IMG/VR virus record: IMGVR_UViG_3300036781_000820
Location: 1 to 28,571 of that record
From: a virus
Strand: one strand, 5' to 3'
Length of the DNA stretch: 28,571 nt
Shown here: positions 14,480-22,980 of the stretch, piece after piece
How the letters are laid out: each line of letters begins with the position of its first letter
Numbering within the stretch: the stretch's first letter is position 1
Program-made: the position numbers and the translations under genes
The notes under the pieces: generated by a model
Databases searched by the model: none
Told to the model about the DNA's origin: nothing
The model's input: only the letters and a program-made list of their open reading frames with translations

Positions 14480-14692
14480 ATGAAAGACTTGCATGCCCCG
14501 AGCAGAAACCTGATGCAGCAGGTCCGCGCCGGGTTCATCACTCAGGGCACTACCTTCACGGACTGGTGCCGCCGACACGAGATCCGGCACACCAGCGCGC
14601 GACAGGCCATCTACGGCAGCTGGGACGGGCCAAAGGCCAAAACGCTGCGCGCCCGCATCGTCCGCGCTGCCGGCGTCGGAGCAGCCGCATGA
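14480..14692 (+). CDS. Ner-like early regulator (small HTH protein)
   Basis: 70 residues from MKDLHAPSRNLMQQVRAGFI. The pattern 'F...G.TFTDWCRRHEI.HTSARQAIYGSWDG.KA..LR.RI..AAG' is the small DNA-binding protein found first in the early operon of many transposable phages, functionally like Ner/Cro. It would repress the repressor and early promoters after induction. AGGAG lies eight bases before the ATG at 14480. An in-frame ATG at 14425 lies inside the promoter/operator, upstream of any likely transcript start, and was rejected. Confidence 0.8.
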   Translation: MKDLHAPSRNLMQQVRAGFITQGTTFTDWCRRHEIRHTSARQAIYGSWDGPKAKTLRARIVRAAGVGAAA

Positions 14693-14889
14693 ACGCGCGC
14701 TTCCCCGGCCAATGGACGGTGCGCACCGAGCAGCCCTGGGGCTTCGATGTGACCCGAGCGCTGGGCAACTATCAATCCGAATGGTTGCGCACGACGGGCG
14801 GCGAAGAGCTGGTATTCGACACGGAGGCAGAAGCCCAAGTCGCCGCTGACTACGCTAACAACGCATTGCCGCAGCAGGCCGCGGCATGA
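14689..14889 (+). CDS. Hypothetical early protein (66 aa)
   Basis: Starts ATGA-overlapped with the Ner-like stop. The product (MNARFPGQWTVRTEQPWGFD ... FDTEAEAQVAADYANNAL) has a small alpha/beta look with a final helix; no family is recognised. Coupling to both neighbours and a long G/C third-position run support it as real. Confidence 0.65.
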   Translation: MNARFPGQWTVRTEQPWGFDVTRALGNYQSEWLRTTGGEELVFDTEAEAQVAADYANNALPQQAAA

Positions 14890-15098
14890 ACGCGCCGATG
14901 CCACTCCCCGAGCTCAAGGCTCGCCAGCAGGCGGTCTACCGCGCTGTCGACGCAGCCACAGACAAGCGTTTCAGCCTGCGCCGCAACACGCCGGAAAGCA
15001 TCGAGTGGGCGCTGATCGGTGAGGCCTGCGCAAGGGAGGCCACGCGTCTGCACCGCATCTGGCGGCGCTGGTACGCGTCGAAGGAGCAGATCGCATGA
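14886..15098 (+). CDS. Hypothetical early protein (70 aa)
   Basis: Overlaps the previous and next genes by four bases each. Helical and basic at the C-terminus (EATRLHRIWRRWYASKEQ). No family is recognised. Part of the run of small early genes between the Ner-like gene and the transposase. Confidence 0.65.
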   Translation: MNAPMPLPELKARQQAVYRAVDAATDKRFSLRRNTPESIEWALIGEACAREATRLHRIWRRWYASKEQIA

Positions 15099-15391
15099 GC
15101 CAGCTATCTGCCCAGCGCGCGCTGCGCGTCCTCAAGGCGCTACGCGGCGCCACCTTCACCGGCCTGTCCAACACCGACGTCGCCAAGGCGCTCGGCGAAA
15201 CGCCCAGCAACGTCTCGCGCTCGCTGGCCGTCCTGGTCGAGGAGGGCTTCGTTCTTCGCCTGGACAACGGTCGCTACGCACACAGCGTGGCGCTGCTGCA
15301 GATCGCCCAGGCCCACGCCGACCACACCGCGCGTCTGCAGGCGCGTATGTCCGAAACCACCCAGCGCATTGCCGCGGGTTCTCTTTCCTGA
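15095..15391 (+). CDS. IclR-like winged-helix regulator (phage early)
   Basis: 98 residues. The first ~65 form a winged helix of the IclR/MarR-like type ('A.RVLKALRG..F.GLSNTDVAKALGE.PSNVSRSLAVLVEEGFVLRLDNGRYAHS'), followed by a helix. Such proteins are commonly encoded just upstream of MuA in transposable phages of high-GC hosts. It lacks the IclR ligand domain, so is probably a plain DNA-binding protein. Targets are unknown. Confidence 0.78.
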   Translation: MSQLSAQRALRVLKALRGATFTGLSNTDVAKALGETPSNVSRSLAVLVEEGFVLRLDNGRYAHSVALLQIAQAHADHTARLQARMSETTQRIAAGSLS

Positions 15392-15403
15392 TCAGGGGGC
15401 AAC

Positions 15404-16342
15404 ATGGCACGTAAGACAACCAGCGCAGCAGCACCCGCAGAAACGGCACCGCTACCGGCACAGCAGATCGAACAGGGCCAGCAGCTGATGGCCCAGGTCG
15501 CCGGCAGCTACGTCGACGAACGCGACGTGGTCAACCAGCTACTCGGTCAGATCCAGATGGCGAACTCCATCGCCAAATTCTCCGACGTAATAGGTTTGAG
15601 CAAGCTCAAGCACATCAAGGAAACCAAGGCGTACCGGGCGCTCAGCGGCAAAAAGGGGGTTGCGCCGGACGGTAGCGAAATCTCCGACGTCGGAACTTTT
15701 GAAGGTTTCTGCCGCGCCCTAGGCATGTCGTACTCCAAGGTCGACGAGGATCTGAAGAACCTGGATACGTTCGGTGAGGAGGCGCTGCGGCAGTTGTCGG
15801 CGGTGGGCGCCGGCTACCGCGAGCTGCGCGCCATGCGCAAGCTGCCCGAGGACGAGCGCGCGCTGATCGCCGCCGCACCGGATCGCGAATCCCTGGTCGA
15901 GCTGCTGGAAGAGCGCGCCGCCGCCCATGCTGCGGAAAGGGAGCAACTGACCAGCGAGCTCACCGAGGCGCGGGCCACTGCCGAGGACAAGCAGACGCGC
16001 ATCAGCGTGCTATCCACCAAGCTGGAAAAGACCGAGGGCGAGCTGAGCAAGGCGAAGCGCCGATGGCGTGCGGCCACGCCCGACCAGCAGCGCGCCGACC
16101 TGGAGCGCGCCGTGAACGAGGCCGCGCTGGCGGTGCGCGTGGCGATCGCCGCCGACGATTCCTATGACAGCGGCCTGCGCGGCGCGGTGAAGGCGCTGTC
16201 TGAGCATGCGTACGAGCACAACCTTGACGTCGGCGATTTCCTCGGCGATGTGTTCGGCCAGTTGCTGACCGCGGTGCGCGTGGTGCGCGACGACGAGCGG
16301 TTGCCGATCGCGATCCCGCTGCGCCAGAACGAGGAGGGCTGA
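15404..16342 (+). CDS. Coiled-coil early protein of unknown function upstream of MuA
   Basis: 312 residues. The N-terminal ~40 are Ala/Pro/Gln-rich. Residues ~50-130 are a globular helical region (IAKFSDVIGLSKLKHIKETK; GTFEGFCRALGMSYSKVDED). Residues ~165-225 are a long charged coiled coil (LLEERAAAHAAEREQLTSEL and onward), and the C-terminus (residues ~240-312) is helical. Similar genes occur before MuA in other transposable phages, but no function is known to me. AGGGGG lies before the ATG at 15404, and the stop is three bases before the transposase ATG, so it is co-transcribed with transposition genes. Confidence 0.7.
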   Translation: MARKTTSAAAPAETAPLPAQQIEQGQQLMAQVAGSYVDERDVVNQLLGQIQMANSIAKFSDVIGLSKLKHIKETKAYRALSGKKGVAPDGSEISDVGTFEGFCRALGMSYSKVDEDLKNLDTFGEEALRQLSAVGAGYRELRAMRKLPEDERALIAAAPDRESLVELLEERAAAHAAEREQLTSELTEARATAEDKQTRISVLSTKLEKTEGELSKAKRRWRAATPDQQRADLERAVNEAALAVRVAIAADDSYDSGLRGAVKALSEHAYEHNLDVGDFLGDVFGQLLTAVRVVRDDERLPIAIPLRQNEEG

Positions 16343-16345
16343 TCC

Positions 16346-18142
16346 ATGCCCGTCGACTCTCGCATCGAGGCCGCCGCCGCCGAACTGCTGGCGTCGCCGC
16401 ATGGACGCAAGGGCGCGATCGTGACTTCCCTGGCAACGCAGATGGATATCAGCGTGCCGACCGCTTATCGCCGGCTCAACAAAGTGCTGGCTACCTTGCG
16501 CCCACGCAAGCGCCGCAGCGACGCCGGTCAGTGCGTGGTGAGCCGCGAGGAAGCGCTGCACATCGCCGCGCTCACCGAGGAAACTCGCCGCCTCACCGGC
16601 ACCGGCACGCTGCCGCTGGAAGAGGTCGTGGGCATGGCCCGCGCCAATGGCTTGATCGATGCCGGCCACGTCGACACGACCACCGGCGAGTTCACGCCGG
16701 TCAGCCTGTCCACGGTGCGCCGCGCGCTGCGCCAGCACCACGTGCACGCCTCGCAGCTCAATGCGCCGACGCCGGCCGCATCGCTATCCAGCCCTCATCC
16801 GAACTGGTGCTGGCAGATCGACGCATCGGTGAGCCGTCAGTTTTACCTGGCCGACGACGGCGCGCATGTGATGCCACAGCGCGAGTTCTACCGCGGCAAG
16901 CCGCAGAACTTCGAGCGCATCGCCGACCGTCGCCTGTGGCGCTACGTGGTCACCGATCACGCCTCGGGTGCCTTCAGCCTGTTCTACGTGCAGGGCGCCG
17001 AGAGCGCGGTCAATCTGCTGGCGTCGCTGATGCACGCGATGATCGATCACCCCGGCGGCACGATGCACGGCGTGCCGCACATCCTGATGACCGACCCCGG
17101 CAGCGCGATGACCGCGGCGACCACGCGCAACTTCTGCGCGGCGCTGAACATCCGCCTGCAGATCAACGCCGTGGGCAATGCCCGCGCCAAGGGCCAGGTG
17201 GAAAACGGCAACTACCTGGTCGAGCGCCACTTCGAGGCGGGCCTGAAATTGTGCGCGCCTGTAACCAGCCTGGAAGAGATCAACACGAAGGCTCAGCAAT
17301 GGTCCTACGCGTACCAGGCCACCCGCACGCACAGCCGTACCGGCATGACCCGCCGCGACGGGTGGTTGCGCATCACGCCCGAGCACCTGCACGTGGCGCC
17401 CGATATCGACGTGTTGCGCGCGCTGGCCAACAGCGAGCCGAAGCCGTGCACGGTGCGCAATTGCCGCATCAAGTTCCGCAGCGCGGAGTGGGACGTCTCC
17501 GGCGTCGATGGGCTGATCAACGGCGAGAAGGTCGACGTAATCCGCAATCCGTTCGACGGCGACGCCAGCGTACGCATCGTGCGCGCCGGCGACGACGGCC
17601 AACTGGTGCATCTGCTGGCGCCGCGCATCGAGACGGGCGCGTTCGGCTTCCGGATCGGCTCTGCCGAGATCGGCACGTCGTACCACGCGCCAAGGGCGAC
17701 ACCGGCCGATGCGGCGCGCGCCGAGATCGAGCGCCTGGCGATGGACGTGCGCACCGACGCCGAGGCGATGGTGGCGCGCAAGGCCAAGCGACTGGCGTTC
17801 AAGGGCACCATCGACCCGCACAAGCATCTGTTGGATGCCGCAGTGACCCAGCACCTTCCGCGTGCCGGCACGCCGGCCACGGTGACCGCACCGACGACGA
17901 TGGCGGCACCCGCGCGCGTCGAGCCGATGGCGATTCGGCCGGAGTATCCACCTCTTAACCACGTCGAAGCTGCGCGCGCGGTGAAGCCGCTGGTGGAGCG
18001 TGCAGGCGGCACCTGGTCGGCCGAGCTGTACCAGCGCACGGCGCAGCGCTGGCCCGATGGCTTGCCGCTTGACCAGGTCGAAGCCTGGGCGGCCGAGCTG
18101 GCCCAGGGCATGCGACTGCGCGTTGTTGGCGGTGCGGCATGA
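16346..18142 (+). CDS. Mu-type transposase A (DDE recombinase)
   Basis: 598 residues. N-terminal helix-turn-helix ('IVTSLATQMDISVPTAYRRLNKVL') binds ends or enhancer. The catalytic core shows Asp159 (WCWQIDAS), Asp250 (LMTDPGSAM) and Glu286 (AKGQVENGNY), a DD35E spacing as in Mu/Tn7/IS3-type integrases. A Mu-type C-terminal beta-barrel follows (~390-460), then a helical tail that should contact the B protein. It cuts phage ends and joins them to target DNA in integration and replicative transposition. Slightly shorter than Mu A (663), mainly at the N-terminus. Confidence 0.95.
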   Translation: MPVDSRIEAAAAELLASPHGRKGAIVTSLATQMDISVPTAYRRLNKVLATLRPRKRRSDAGQCVVSREEALHIAALTEETRRLTGTGTLPLEEVVGMARANGLIDAGHVDTTTGEFTPVSLSTVRRALRQHHVHASQLNAPTPAASLSSPHPNWCWQIDASVSRQFYLADDGAHVMPQREFYRGKPQNFERIADRRLWRYVVTDHASGAFSLFYVQGAESAVNLLASLMHAMIDHPGGTMHGVPHILMTDPGSAMTAATTRNFCAALNIRLQINAVGNARAKGQVENGNYLVERHFEAGLKLCAPVTSLEEINTKAQQWSYAYQATRTHSRTGMTRRDGWLRITPEHLHVAPDIDVLRALANSEPKPCTVRNCRIKFRSAEWDVSGVDGLINGEKVDVIRNPFDGDASVRIVRAGDDGQLVHLLAPRIETGAFGFRIGSAEIGTSYHAPRATPADAARAEIERLAMDVRTDAEAMVARKAKRLAFKGTIDPHKHLLDAAVTQHLPRAGTPATVTAPTTMAAPARVEPMAIRPEYPPLNHVEAARAVKPLVERAGGTWSAELYQRTAQRWPDGLPLDQVEAWAAELAQGMRLRVVGGAA

Positions 18143-18381
18143 GCACTCGCATGTCCGCACTAACCATCATCGATCGTGACCTGGCTCGCAAGGAAGCCAC
18201 TGGCAATAAGTTCGCCAAGGAGATCCGCCAGGCACGTGACGCCGTGGCCGAGCTATTCGAAGCACTCGGCAAAATGCCGACGATGGAAGTCCGTATCGGG
18301 TGCACGTGTCGCGAATGCGAAAGCAAACGCCGGCTCGCCGCCGCGTACACCCGCTTCAAACGCGCCGGCGGTGCCGCATGA
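18139..18381 (+). CDS. Small Cys-motif protein between MuA and MuB
   Basis: 80 residues. Overlaps the transposase stop and the MuB start (ATGA both sides). An N-terminal helix (LARKEATGNKFAKEIRQARD) is followed by 'IGCTCRECESKRRLAAAY', a CxCxxC cluster that may bind zinc. No family is recognised. Being wedged between A and B suggests a role tied to transposition, but this is only position. Confidence 0.65.
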   Translation: MSTRMSALTIIDRDLARKEATGNKFAKEIRQARDAVAELFEALGKMPTMEVRIGCTCRECESKRRLAAAYTRFKRAGGAA

Positions 18382-19535
18382 CGCTGCACCTCAAGTCCGC
18401 CCTGGTCAGCGCCGGCATCAAGCAGGGCGCTGTCGCCGCTGCGGCCGGTATCTCGCGCCCGGCCTTCAACGCTTTCATCAACCGCGGCCATCTGCCGCTG
18501 GGCACCGATCGCGCGGCGGTCGAGCGCTCCATCACTGCGTTCGTACACCGGCACGGCGGAAGCACCGTCGGCCTTTTCGAAGTGGCGGCACCGTGCGCTA
18601 ACACGGTGCCGCCGGTTTCCCCGCCAGACCCGGCAAAAGATCAGGAGGAGATGTCCATGTTACTGCGTAAGCAAACCCTCACGCCGGCCGCGCGCCGGCA
18701 CTTCAGCCTGCAGCGTGATCCATTCGCGGACCCGACCACCGCCGAGGACGTGTTCCTGTCGCCCGATATCCGCTACGTGCGGGAAGCGATGTACCAGGTG
18801 GCCCGCCACGGCGGCTTCATGGCAGCGATCGGCGAGAGCGGCGCGGGCAAATCCACGCTGCGCGAGGAGCTGGTCGACCGGTTGAACCGCGAAGAGCAGG
18901 CGGTGATCGTCGTGGAGCCCTACGTGCTGGCGATGGAGAGCAACGACAGCATCGGCAAAACCCTCAAGGCACAGCACATCGCCGAGGCGATCATGTCTGC
19001 GGTGTCGCCGCTGGCCAAGGCCAAAAGCAGCCCACAGGCGCGCTTCGAGCAGTTGCACGCGGCGTTGCGCGACAGCGCCCGCAGCGGCCACAGCCATGTG
19101 TTGGTGATCGAGGAGGCACATAGCCTGCCGCTTGCCACGCTGAAGCACCTGAAGCGCTTCCGCGAGTTGAAGGATGGCCTGCGCCCGTTGCTATCGGTCA
19201 TCCTGATCGGCCAGTCGGAGCTGGCGGTCAAGCTCAGCGAACACAACCCGGAAGTGCGCGAGGTCGTGCAACGCATCGAGATCGTCACGCTGCCCGCGCT
19301 CGACAAAGACCTGGACGCCTACCTCACGCACCGCTTCAAGCGCTCCGGTACGCCGATCGACCAGGTGCTGGCCAAGGGCGCCATCGATGCCTTGCGCACC
19401 AAGCTCACGCCCACGCGCGCGGGAGGCACCTTGTTGTACCCGCTGGCCGTCCACAACGCGCTCACTGCCGCGATGAACCGCGCTGCCGATCTCGGCGTGC
19501 CGCTGGTCAACGCTGACGTTATTGGAGGCGTGTGA
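18378..19535 (+). CDS. MuB-like transposition ATPase
   Basis: 385 residues from MTLHLKSALVSAGIKQGAVA. An N-terminal HTH (~10-45, 'VAAAAGISRPAFNAFINRGHLP') is followed by a Pro-rich linker. The AAA+ core has Walker A at ~152-160 (GESGAGKST) and Walker B 'HVLVIEEAH'; the segment 'LLSVILIGQSEL' fits sensor 1. B proteins form filaments on target DNA, stimulate the transposase and give target immunity. Longer than Mu B (312), because of the linker and an insertion before the core. An upstream open frame was not used because the ATG at 18378 overlaps the preceding stop. Confidence 0.93.
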   Translation: MTLHLKSALVSAGIKQGAVAAAAGISRPAFNAFINRGHLPLGTDRAAVERSITAFVHRHGGSTVGLFEVAAPCANTVPPVSPPDPAKDQEEMSMLLRKQTLTPAARRHFSLQRDPFADPTTAEDVFLSPDIRYVREAMYQVARHGGFMAAIGESGAGKSTLREELVDRLNREEQAVIVVEPYVLAMESNDSIGKTLKAQHIAEAIMSAVSPLAKAKSSPQARFEQLHAALRDSARSGHSHVLVIEEAHSLPLATLKHLKRFRELKDGLRPLLSVILIGQSELAVKLSEHNPEVREVVQRIEIVTLPALDKDLDAYLTHRFKRSGTPIDQVLAKGAIDALRTKLTPTRAGGTLLYPLAVHNALTAAMNRAADLGVPLVNADVIGGV

Positions 19536-19536
19536 C

Positions 19537-19737
19537 ATGGCGCAATCCCAACCGATTACCGTGCGACGCGTCTCCGATGGCTGGCTCCGCGTGAGTGGGC
19601 TCGATATCGACGGCGACACCCTGGTCAGCGACATCGATTCCAGGTCGCTCGTCGAGCAGATCGGCGTGGCACTGCATATGCCGCCACCGGCACCCGTCCT
19701 CGACGACCACCTTTTCGGTCCGCCAGACCGCCTGTGA
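19537..19737 (+). CDS. Hypothetical early protein (66 aa)
   Basis: GGAGG eight bases before the ATG at 19537 and a stop at 19737. The product (MAQSQPITVRRVSDGWLRVS ... DIDSRSLVEQIGVALHMPPP) is a small acidic alpha/beta protein. No family is recognised. Directly follows MuB. Confidence 0.65.
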   Translation: MAQSQPITVRRVSDGWLRVSGLDIDGDTLVSDIDSRSLVEQIGVALHMPPPAPVLDDHLFGPPDRL

Positions 19738-19746
19738 GGTAAGGCC

Positions 19747-20130
19747 ATGCAAGCCGATCTGTTCGCGTCTGACGTCATTTCACTGAACTCAGTGCTGGAC
19801 GCGCTGCGCGGACGTGTCGGCCAGGCGAACGGGTGCACGGCGCGCGAACTGGTGCTGGCGATCAATGGGCGGTTCAGCACGGGTGACGAGCGCCGGTTGC
19901 GCAAGGTGATCGTCGCGTTGCGACTCGCGGGGCACCCGGTCTGCGGCACGCCGGACACCGGCTATTTCATCGCGTCAAACGCGGCCGAACTGGATAGCAC
20001 CTGCGGGTGGTTGTACGGCCGATCGATGACGACATTGCGGCAAGTGAGTGCGATGAAACGCGTCACCTTGCCGGATCTACGCGGGCAGTTGGGTCTGCCC
20101 ATAGGAGCAAACCATGAATCCCATGAATGA
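19747..20130 (+). CDS. Phage helical/winged-helix protein of unknown function
   Basis: 127 residues. 'GCTARELVLAINGRFSTGDERRLRKVIVALRLAGHPVCGTPDTGYFIASNAAELD' reads as a winged helix (approximate pattern), then 'WLYGRSMTTLRQVSAMKRVTLPDLRGQLGLP', a helix-loop typical of small phage proteins found after MuB in transposable phages. Likely DNA-associated, but function is not established. AAGG lies before the ATG; its 3' end overlaps the next gene by 17 bases. Confidence 0.68.
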   Translation: MQADLFASDVISLNSVLDALRGRVGQANGCTARELVLAINGRFSTGDERRLRKVIVALRLAGHPVCGTPDTGYFIASNAAELDSTCGWLYGRSMTTLRQVSAMKRVTLPDLRGQLGLPIGANHESHE

Positions 20131-20401
20131 AATTCTGCGCACGGCCACCAACAAGGCGATGGGTGCGCTGTTCTTCCTAGACGATGCCGGCGCCACGGTG
20201 ACATCGGTCGAGGTGCGCGGCGGGCGTCCGCTGATCCGCCTGGACGGTGCGCCGGGCCAGTTCGTCCAGGGCGCCATCCGCAAGAGCCACAAGGTCGGCG
20301 CGCTGCGCGAGCACGTGATGGTGGCGATGGTGCAAGGCTGCCAGGTGGAGTGGATCGTTTGCACTCGGCGTGGCGATATGGCCGCGCGGGCGGGTGCGTG
20401 A
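20114..20401 (+). CDS. Hypothetical early protein (95 aa)
   Basis: AGGAG lies before the ATG at 20114, inside the previous gene. The product shows a small beta-rich pattern ('GATVTSVEVRGGRPLIRLDG..G...QGAI') and a short basic tail. No family is recognised. The last base is the first base of the next gene's ATG. Confidence 0.65.
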   Translation: MNPMNEILRTATNKAMGALFFLDDAGATVTSVEVRGGRPLIRLDGAPGQFVQGAIRKSHKVGALREHVMVAMVQGCQVEWIVCTRRGDMAARAGA

Positions 20402-21060
20402 TGGATTCCATGCGCAGAGACATCTTGTTGTACCTGCGATGCGCCAAGGCGCCGATCACTGCGCAGGTCGTCGCCCGCACGGTCGCCACGCCGGCAGACA
20501 TTAACCTGGTCTATTCACACTTGGGCCATCTGGTGCGCGCCGGAGCTGTGACACGGCAGCACCACCCGGACGGCATGCTGCGGTATGCGATTGCGGGCGA
20601 TGGCGAACAGTCCGCAAAGTCTTTCGCACCACCGAATGCACGGCCGCCCGTCAAGCGCCACCGTCCGGCACCCCTGGCCGATATCGTCTTCGCGGCGATG
20701 GGCGATGAGGCTATGTCAGTGGCCGAGATCCATGCGGCTTGCAAGGGCCAGCTCACCGTCAAGCAGGTGAGCAATCTGCTGCAATTGCTCAAGCAGCGAG
20801 GTCAGGTCTCTAAGACCTATGGCTACCAGAATGCGCAGTGGATTCGTACCGAGCAGCTGGCGACGGTAGACCAGGTAAAGCGCGCCGTGATCATCACGAT
20901 CAGCGATGACGATATCGACAGCGGCGCGATCACGATCAACCTGACGTTCGATCCGCCCATTGAAGCGGACGATCGGCAGACGCCCGCGACCGCCGCGGCG
21001 CTGGCCGCGTTCGAGCACCTGCAGTCTCGCAGCACCGTGCTGTCCGAGAGGGCCGGCTGA
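20401..21060 (+). CDS. Tandem winged-helix protein (early)
   Basis: 219 residues from MDSMRRDILLYLRCAKAPIT. Two winged-helix-like units are visible: residues ~3-60 (ILLYLRCAKAPITAQVVART ... LVRAGAVTRQ) and ~97-145 (IVFAAMGDEAMSVAEIHAAC ... LLKQRGQVSKTYG). The C-terminal third is acidic with a beta-like segment (AVIITISDDDIDSGAITINL). It should bind DNA, perhaps as a replication or regulatory factor; the target is unknown. The start at 20401 overlaps the preceding stop; a longer open frame was ignored. Confidence 0.72.
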   Translation: MDSMRRDILLYLRCAKAPITAQVVARTVATPADINLVYSHLGHLVRAGAVTRQHHPDGMLRYAIAGDGEQSAKSFAPPNARPPVKRHRPAPLADIVFAAMGDEAMSVAEIHAACKGQLTVKQVSNLLQLLKQRGQVSKTYGYQNAQWIRTEQLATVDQVKRAVIITISDDDIDSGAITINLTFDPPIEADDRQTPATAAALAAFEHLQSRSTVLSERAG

Positions 21061-21236
21061 TGCTCAAGCACGACACCACGTTGCCGCCCATCCTGGCGCA
21101 ACAGCAGCGCCAACCGCTTCCTATCGATTACGACGACGATCTGCCGCCTTGGCTCGGTCAGCGCGTGCGCGACACCACTTTCCATATCCACCGCGCCGCC
21201 GCCGAGACGGCCCACGACTCCGAGGACGCAGCATGA
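21060..21236 (+). CDS. Small hypothetical protein (58 aa)
   Basis: A short frame that fills the space between the tandem winged-helix gene and DUF3164, overlapping both (TGATG at its start, ATGA at its end). The product (MLKHDTTLPPILAQQQRQPL, then IDYDDDLPPWLGQRVR) is Pro/Gln-rich. No family is recognised; it is supported by perfect chaining with its neighbours. Confidence 0.55.
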   Translation: MLKHDTTLPPILAQQQRQPLPIDYDDDLPPWLGQRVRDTTFHIHRAAAETAHDSEDAA

Positions 21237-21856
21237 ACGCCGCCATCGATACCACCATTCCACCTGGCCACCGCCGCGATGCCAAAGGTCGCCTGGTGCC
21301 GGACTCCCAGATCAAGGCCATCGACAGGACGCGCGACGAGCTCGTGCGAGAGCTGTGGAAAAAGGCTGAGGTAGTCAACAAAGTGCTGGCCGATTTCAAG
21401 CGTGACGCCTTCGCGGACATTGCCGCTTTCGTGTCCCTGTCCGCTGGTGAATACGGCGTCAACCTCGGCGGCGACAAGGGCAACGTTTCGCTCCTCAGCT
21501 TCGACGGCGAGCTGCGCATCCAGCGCGCGATCGCAGAACGCATCGTGTTCGACGAGCGCCTGCAGGCGGCGAAGGAGCTGATCGACGAGTGTCTGACCGA
21601 GTGGACGGTCGACGCTCGCCCGGAGATCGCGCTCCTGGTGCAGGATGCCTTTCGTGTCGATAACGCGGGCAACATCCGCACCGGCAACGTGCTGGCGATC
21701 AAGCGCCTGGCGATCGAAGACAAGCGCTGGGTGGAGGCAATGGACGCGATCGGCGACGCCGTGCAAGTGGTCGGAAGCAAGAGCTACGTGCGCTTCTACC
21801 GCCGCGACAAAAACGGCAACTATCAGGCGATGAGCCTGGATCTTTCGGGGGTGTGA
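21233..21856 (+). CDS. DUF3164 family protein
   Basis: 207 residues. Signature segments: 'GRLVPDSQIKAIDRTRDELVRELWKKA', 'FVSLSAGEYGVNLGGDKGNVSLLSFDG' and 'VGSKSYVRFYRRDKNGNYQAMSLDLS', which match the DUF3164 family common in the early regions of Mu-like phages. Family function is unknown. It starts within the previous stop and ends one base before the next GTG. No Gam-type nuclease inhibitor was recognised nearby, although DUF3164 occupies that general place in the operon. Confidence 0.88.
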   Translation: MNAAIDTTIPPGHRRDAKGRLVPDSQIKAIDRTRDELVRELWKKAEVVNKVLADFKRDAFADIAAFVSLSAGEYGVNLGGDKGNVSLLSFDGELRIQRAIAERIVFDERLQAAKELIDECLTEWTVDARPEIALLVQDAFRVDNAGNIRTGNVLAIKRLAIEDKRWVEAMDAIGDAVQVVGSKSYVRFYRRDKNGNYQAMSLDLSGV

Positions 21857-21857
21857 C

Positions 21858-22091
21858 GTGGCTATCCGGATCACCAAGAGCCGTGGCGGCACAAGCATCC
21901 GCGCCACCGGCGCCGATGCCCAAGCGCTGTTCAACGCCATCGCCGGTAGCGTCCTCGACGACGCCACCAAGCCCAACGTCCGCACCTGCCGCGTCTGCGG
22001 TTGCACCGACATGCACGCATGCGAGGGCGGCTGTTCCTGGGCCAATGCCAATACCTGCAGCCGCTGCGTCGGCAAGGAAACGCAACCATGA
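21858..22091 (+). CDS. Small Cys-rich zinc-finger-like phage protein
   Basis: 77 residues from a GTG at 21858. The C-terminal half (CRVCGCTDMHACEGGCSWAN, then CSRC) has eight cysteines in a pattern common in small phage and plasmid proteins, probably a zinc-binding site. GTG is chosen since it directly follows the DUF3164 stop and is the first start in frame. Role unknown. Confidence 0.75.
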   Translation: MAIRITKSRGGTSIRATGADAQALFNAIAGSVLDDATKPNVRTCRVCGCTDMHACEGGCSWANANTCSRCVGKETQP

Positions 22092-22426
22092 GCCAGCTCC
22101 ATGCCGATCCGGCCGCCACTGTCGATGCGCTCTTCGATGCATTCAACGGTGCCGACGCTCAACCGAAAGGCACCATTCTGCCGCGTAGCCCGTGGCAACC
22201 AGTGACAGCCGACCAGCCGCCCGCGCTGCAGGATGTCATGGTCAGCGCCTATGCACCCGACGACAAGGTGCCGCATACGTTCATGGCCTGGCGCGGCACG
22301 ACGCCTGGTGGGCACAAGGTGTGGATGATCAGCGGTGTTGACTGTGAAGAGCTGCGAATGGTGGTCTACGCCTTCGCTCCGATCATCGAGCCTGCGCCGA
22401 TGCCGGCGTGGAAGGCAAGCGCATGA
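22088..22426 (+). CDS. DUF551-like hypothetical protein
   Basis: 112 residues. 'PWQPVTADQPPALQDVMVSAYAPDDKVPHTFMAWRGTTPGGHKVWMIS' (approximate pattern) resembles the small 'W..V....P..G..VLV....' DUF551-type proteins of phages, but the match is weak and by eye only. Overlaps both neighbours by four bases. Confidence 0.6.
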   Translation: MSQLHADPAATVDALFDAFNGADAQPKGTILPRSPWQPVTADQPPALQDVMVSAYAPDDKVPHTFMAWRGTTPGGHKVWMISGVDCEELRMVVYAFAPIIEPAPMPAWKASA

Positions 22427-22980
22427 ACTGCGCGGCTACCCTCGCAGCGCGTGGCCTGCGCCCTGCCAGTGAATTGGCGGCAAATCGCTCGCACGGCGAT
22501 CGCCTGCGCTACATCGCGGGCTGCCGCTGTGATGCCTGCCGCAAGGCCAATAGTGCCTATGAAAACGCGCGCCAGCGTGCCCGCAAGGCCGGGGACTGGA
22601 ACGGTATCGTGCCGGCTGCGGCGGCACGTCAGCACATGCTCAAGCTGAGCCGTCGCGGCATCGGCCGGCGTGCTATCGGCGCCGCAACCGATATCGCCGA
22701 TACCGTGCTGTCGGAGATCCACACCGGCCGCAAACAGCGCATTCGTGCACGCACCGAGCGGCTGATCCTGGCCGTCACGCCGGCCATCGCCTCCGACCAC
22801 GCCTACATCTCGGCAGCCCGCACACACCAGCTGATCGCTGAACTGCTGGATGAGGGCTACAGCGAGCAATTCCTTGCCCAGCGCCTCGGCTACGCCGGCC
22901 GCTATCTGCAGTTCGGCGACCGCATCACCGTCCGCAACGCGTACCGCATCGAACGCCTTCATCGGGAGTTGACCACATGA
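22423..22980 (+). CDS. CxC-type helical DNA-binding-like phage protein
   Basis: 185 residues. 'HGDRLRYIAGCRCDACRKAN' gives a CRCxxC site as seen in a widespread group of phage proteins, followed by 'LSRRGIGRRAIGAATDIADTVLSEIHTGRKQ', an HTH-like segment, and a second repeat-like region near the C-terminus (RLGYAGRYLQFGDRITVRNA). I have seen similar uncharacterised proteins in phages of high-GC hosts. Probable DNA binding; role unknown. Coupled to its neighbours through ATGA. Confidence 0.68.
   Translation: MNCAATLAARGLRPASELAANRSHGDRLRYIAGCRCDACRKANSAYENARQRARKAGDWNGIVPAAAARQHMLKLSRRGIGRRAIGAATDIADTVLSEIHTGRKQRIRARTERLILAVTPAIASDHAYISAARTHQLIAELLDEGYSEQFLAQRLGYAGRYLQFGDRITVRNAYRIERLHRELTT

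Noticed and set aside
16784-18160. A 458-codon minus-strand open frame opposite the transposase
   Set aside because: Antisense to MuA with its DD35E residues; the predicted product is His/Arg/Val-rich without a fold pattern.
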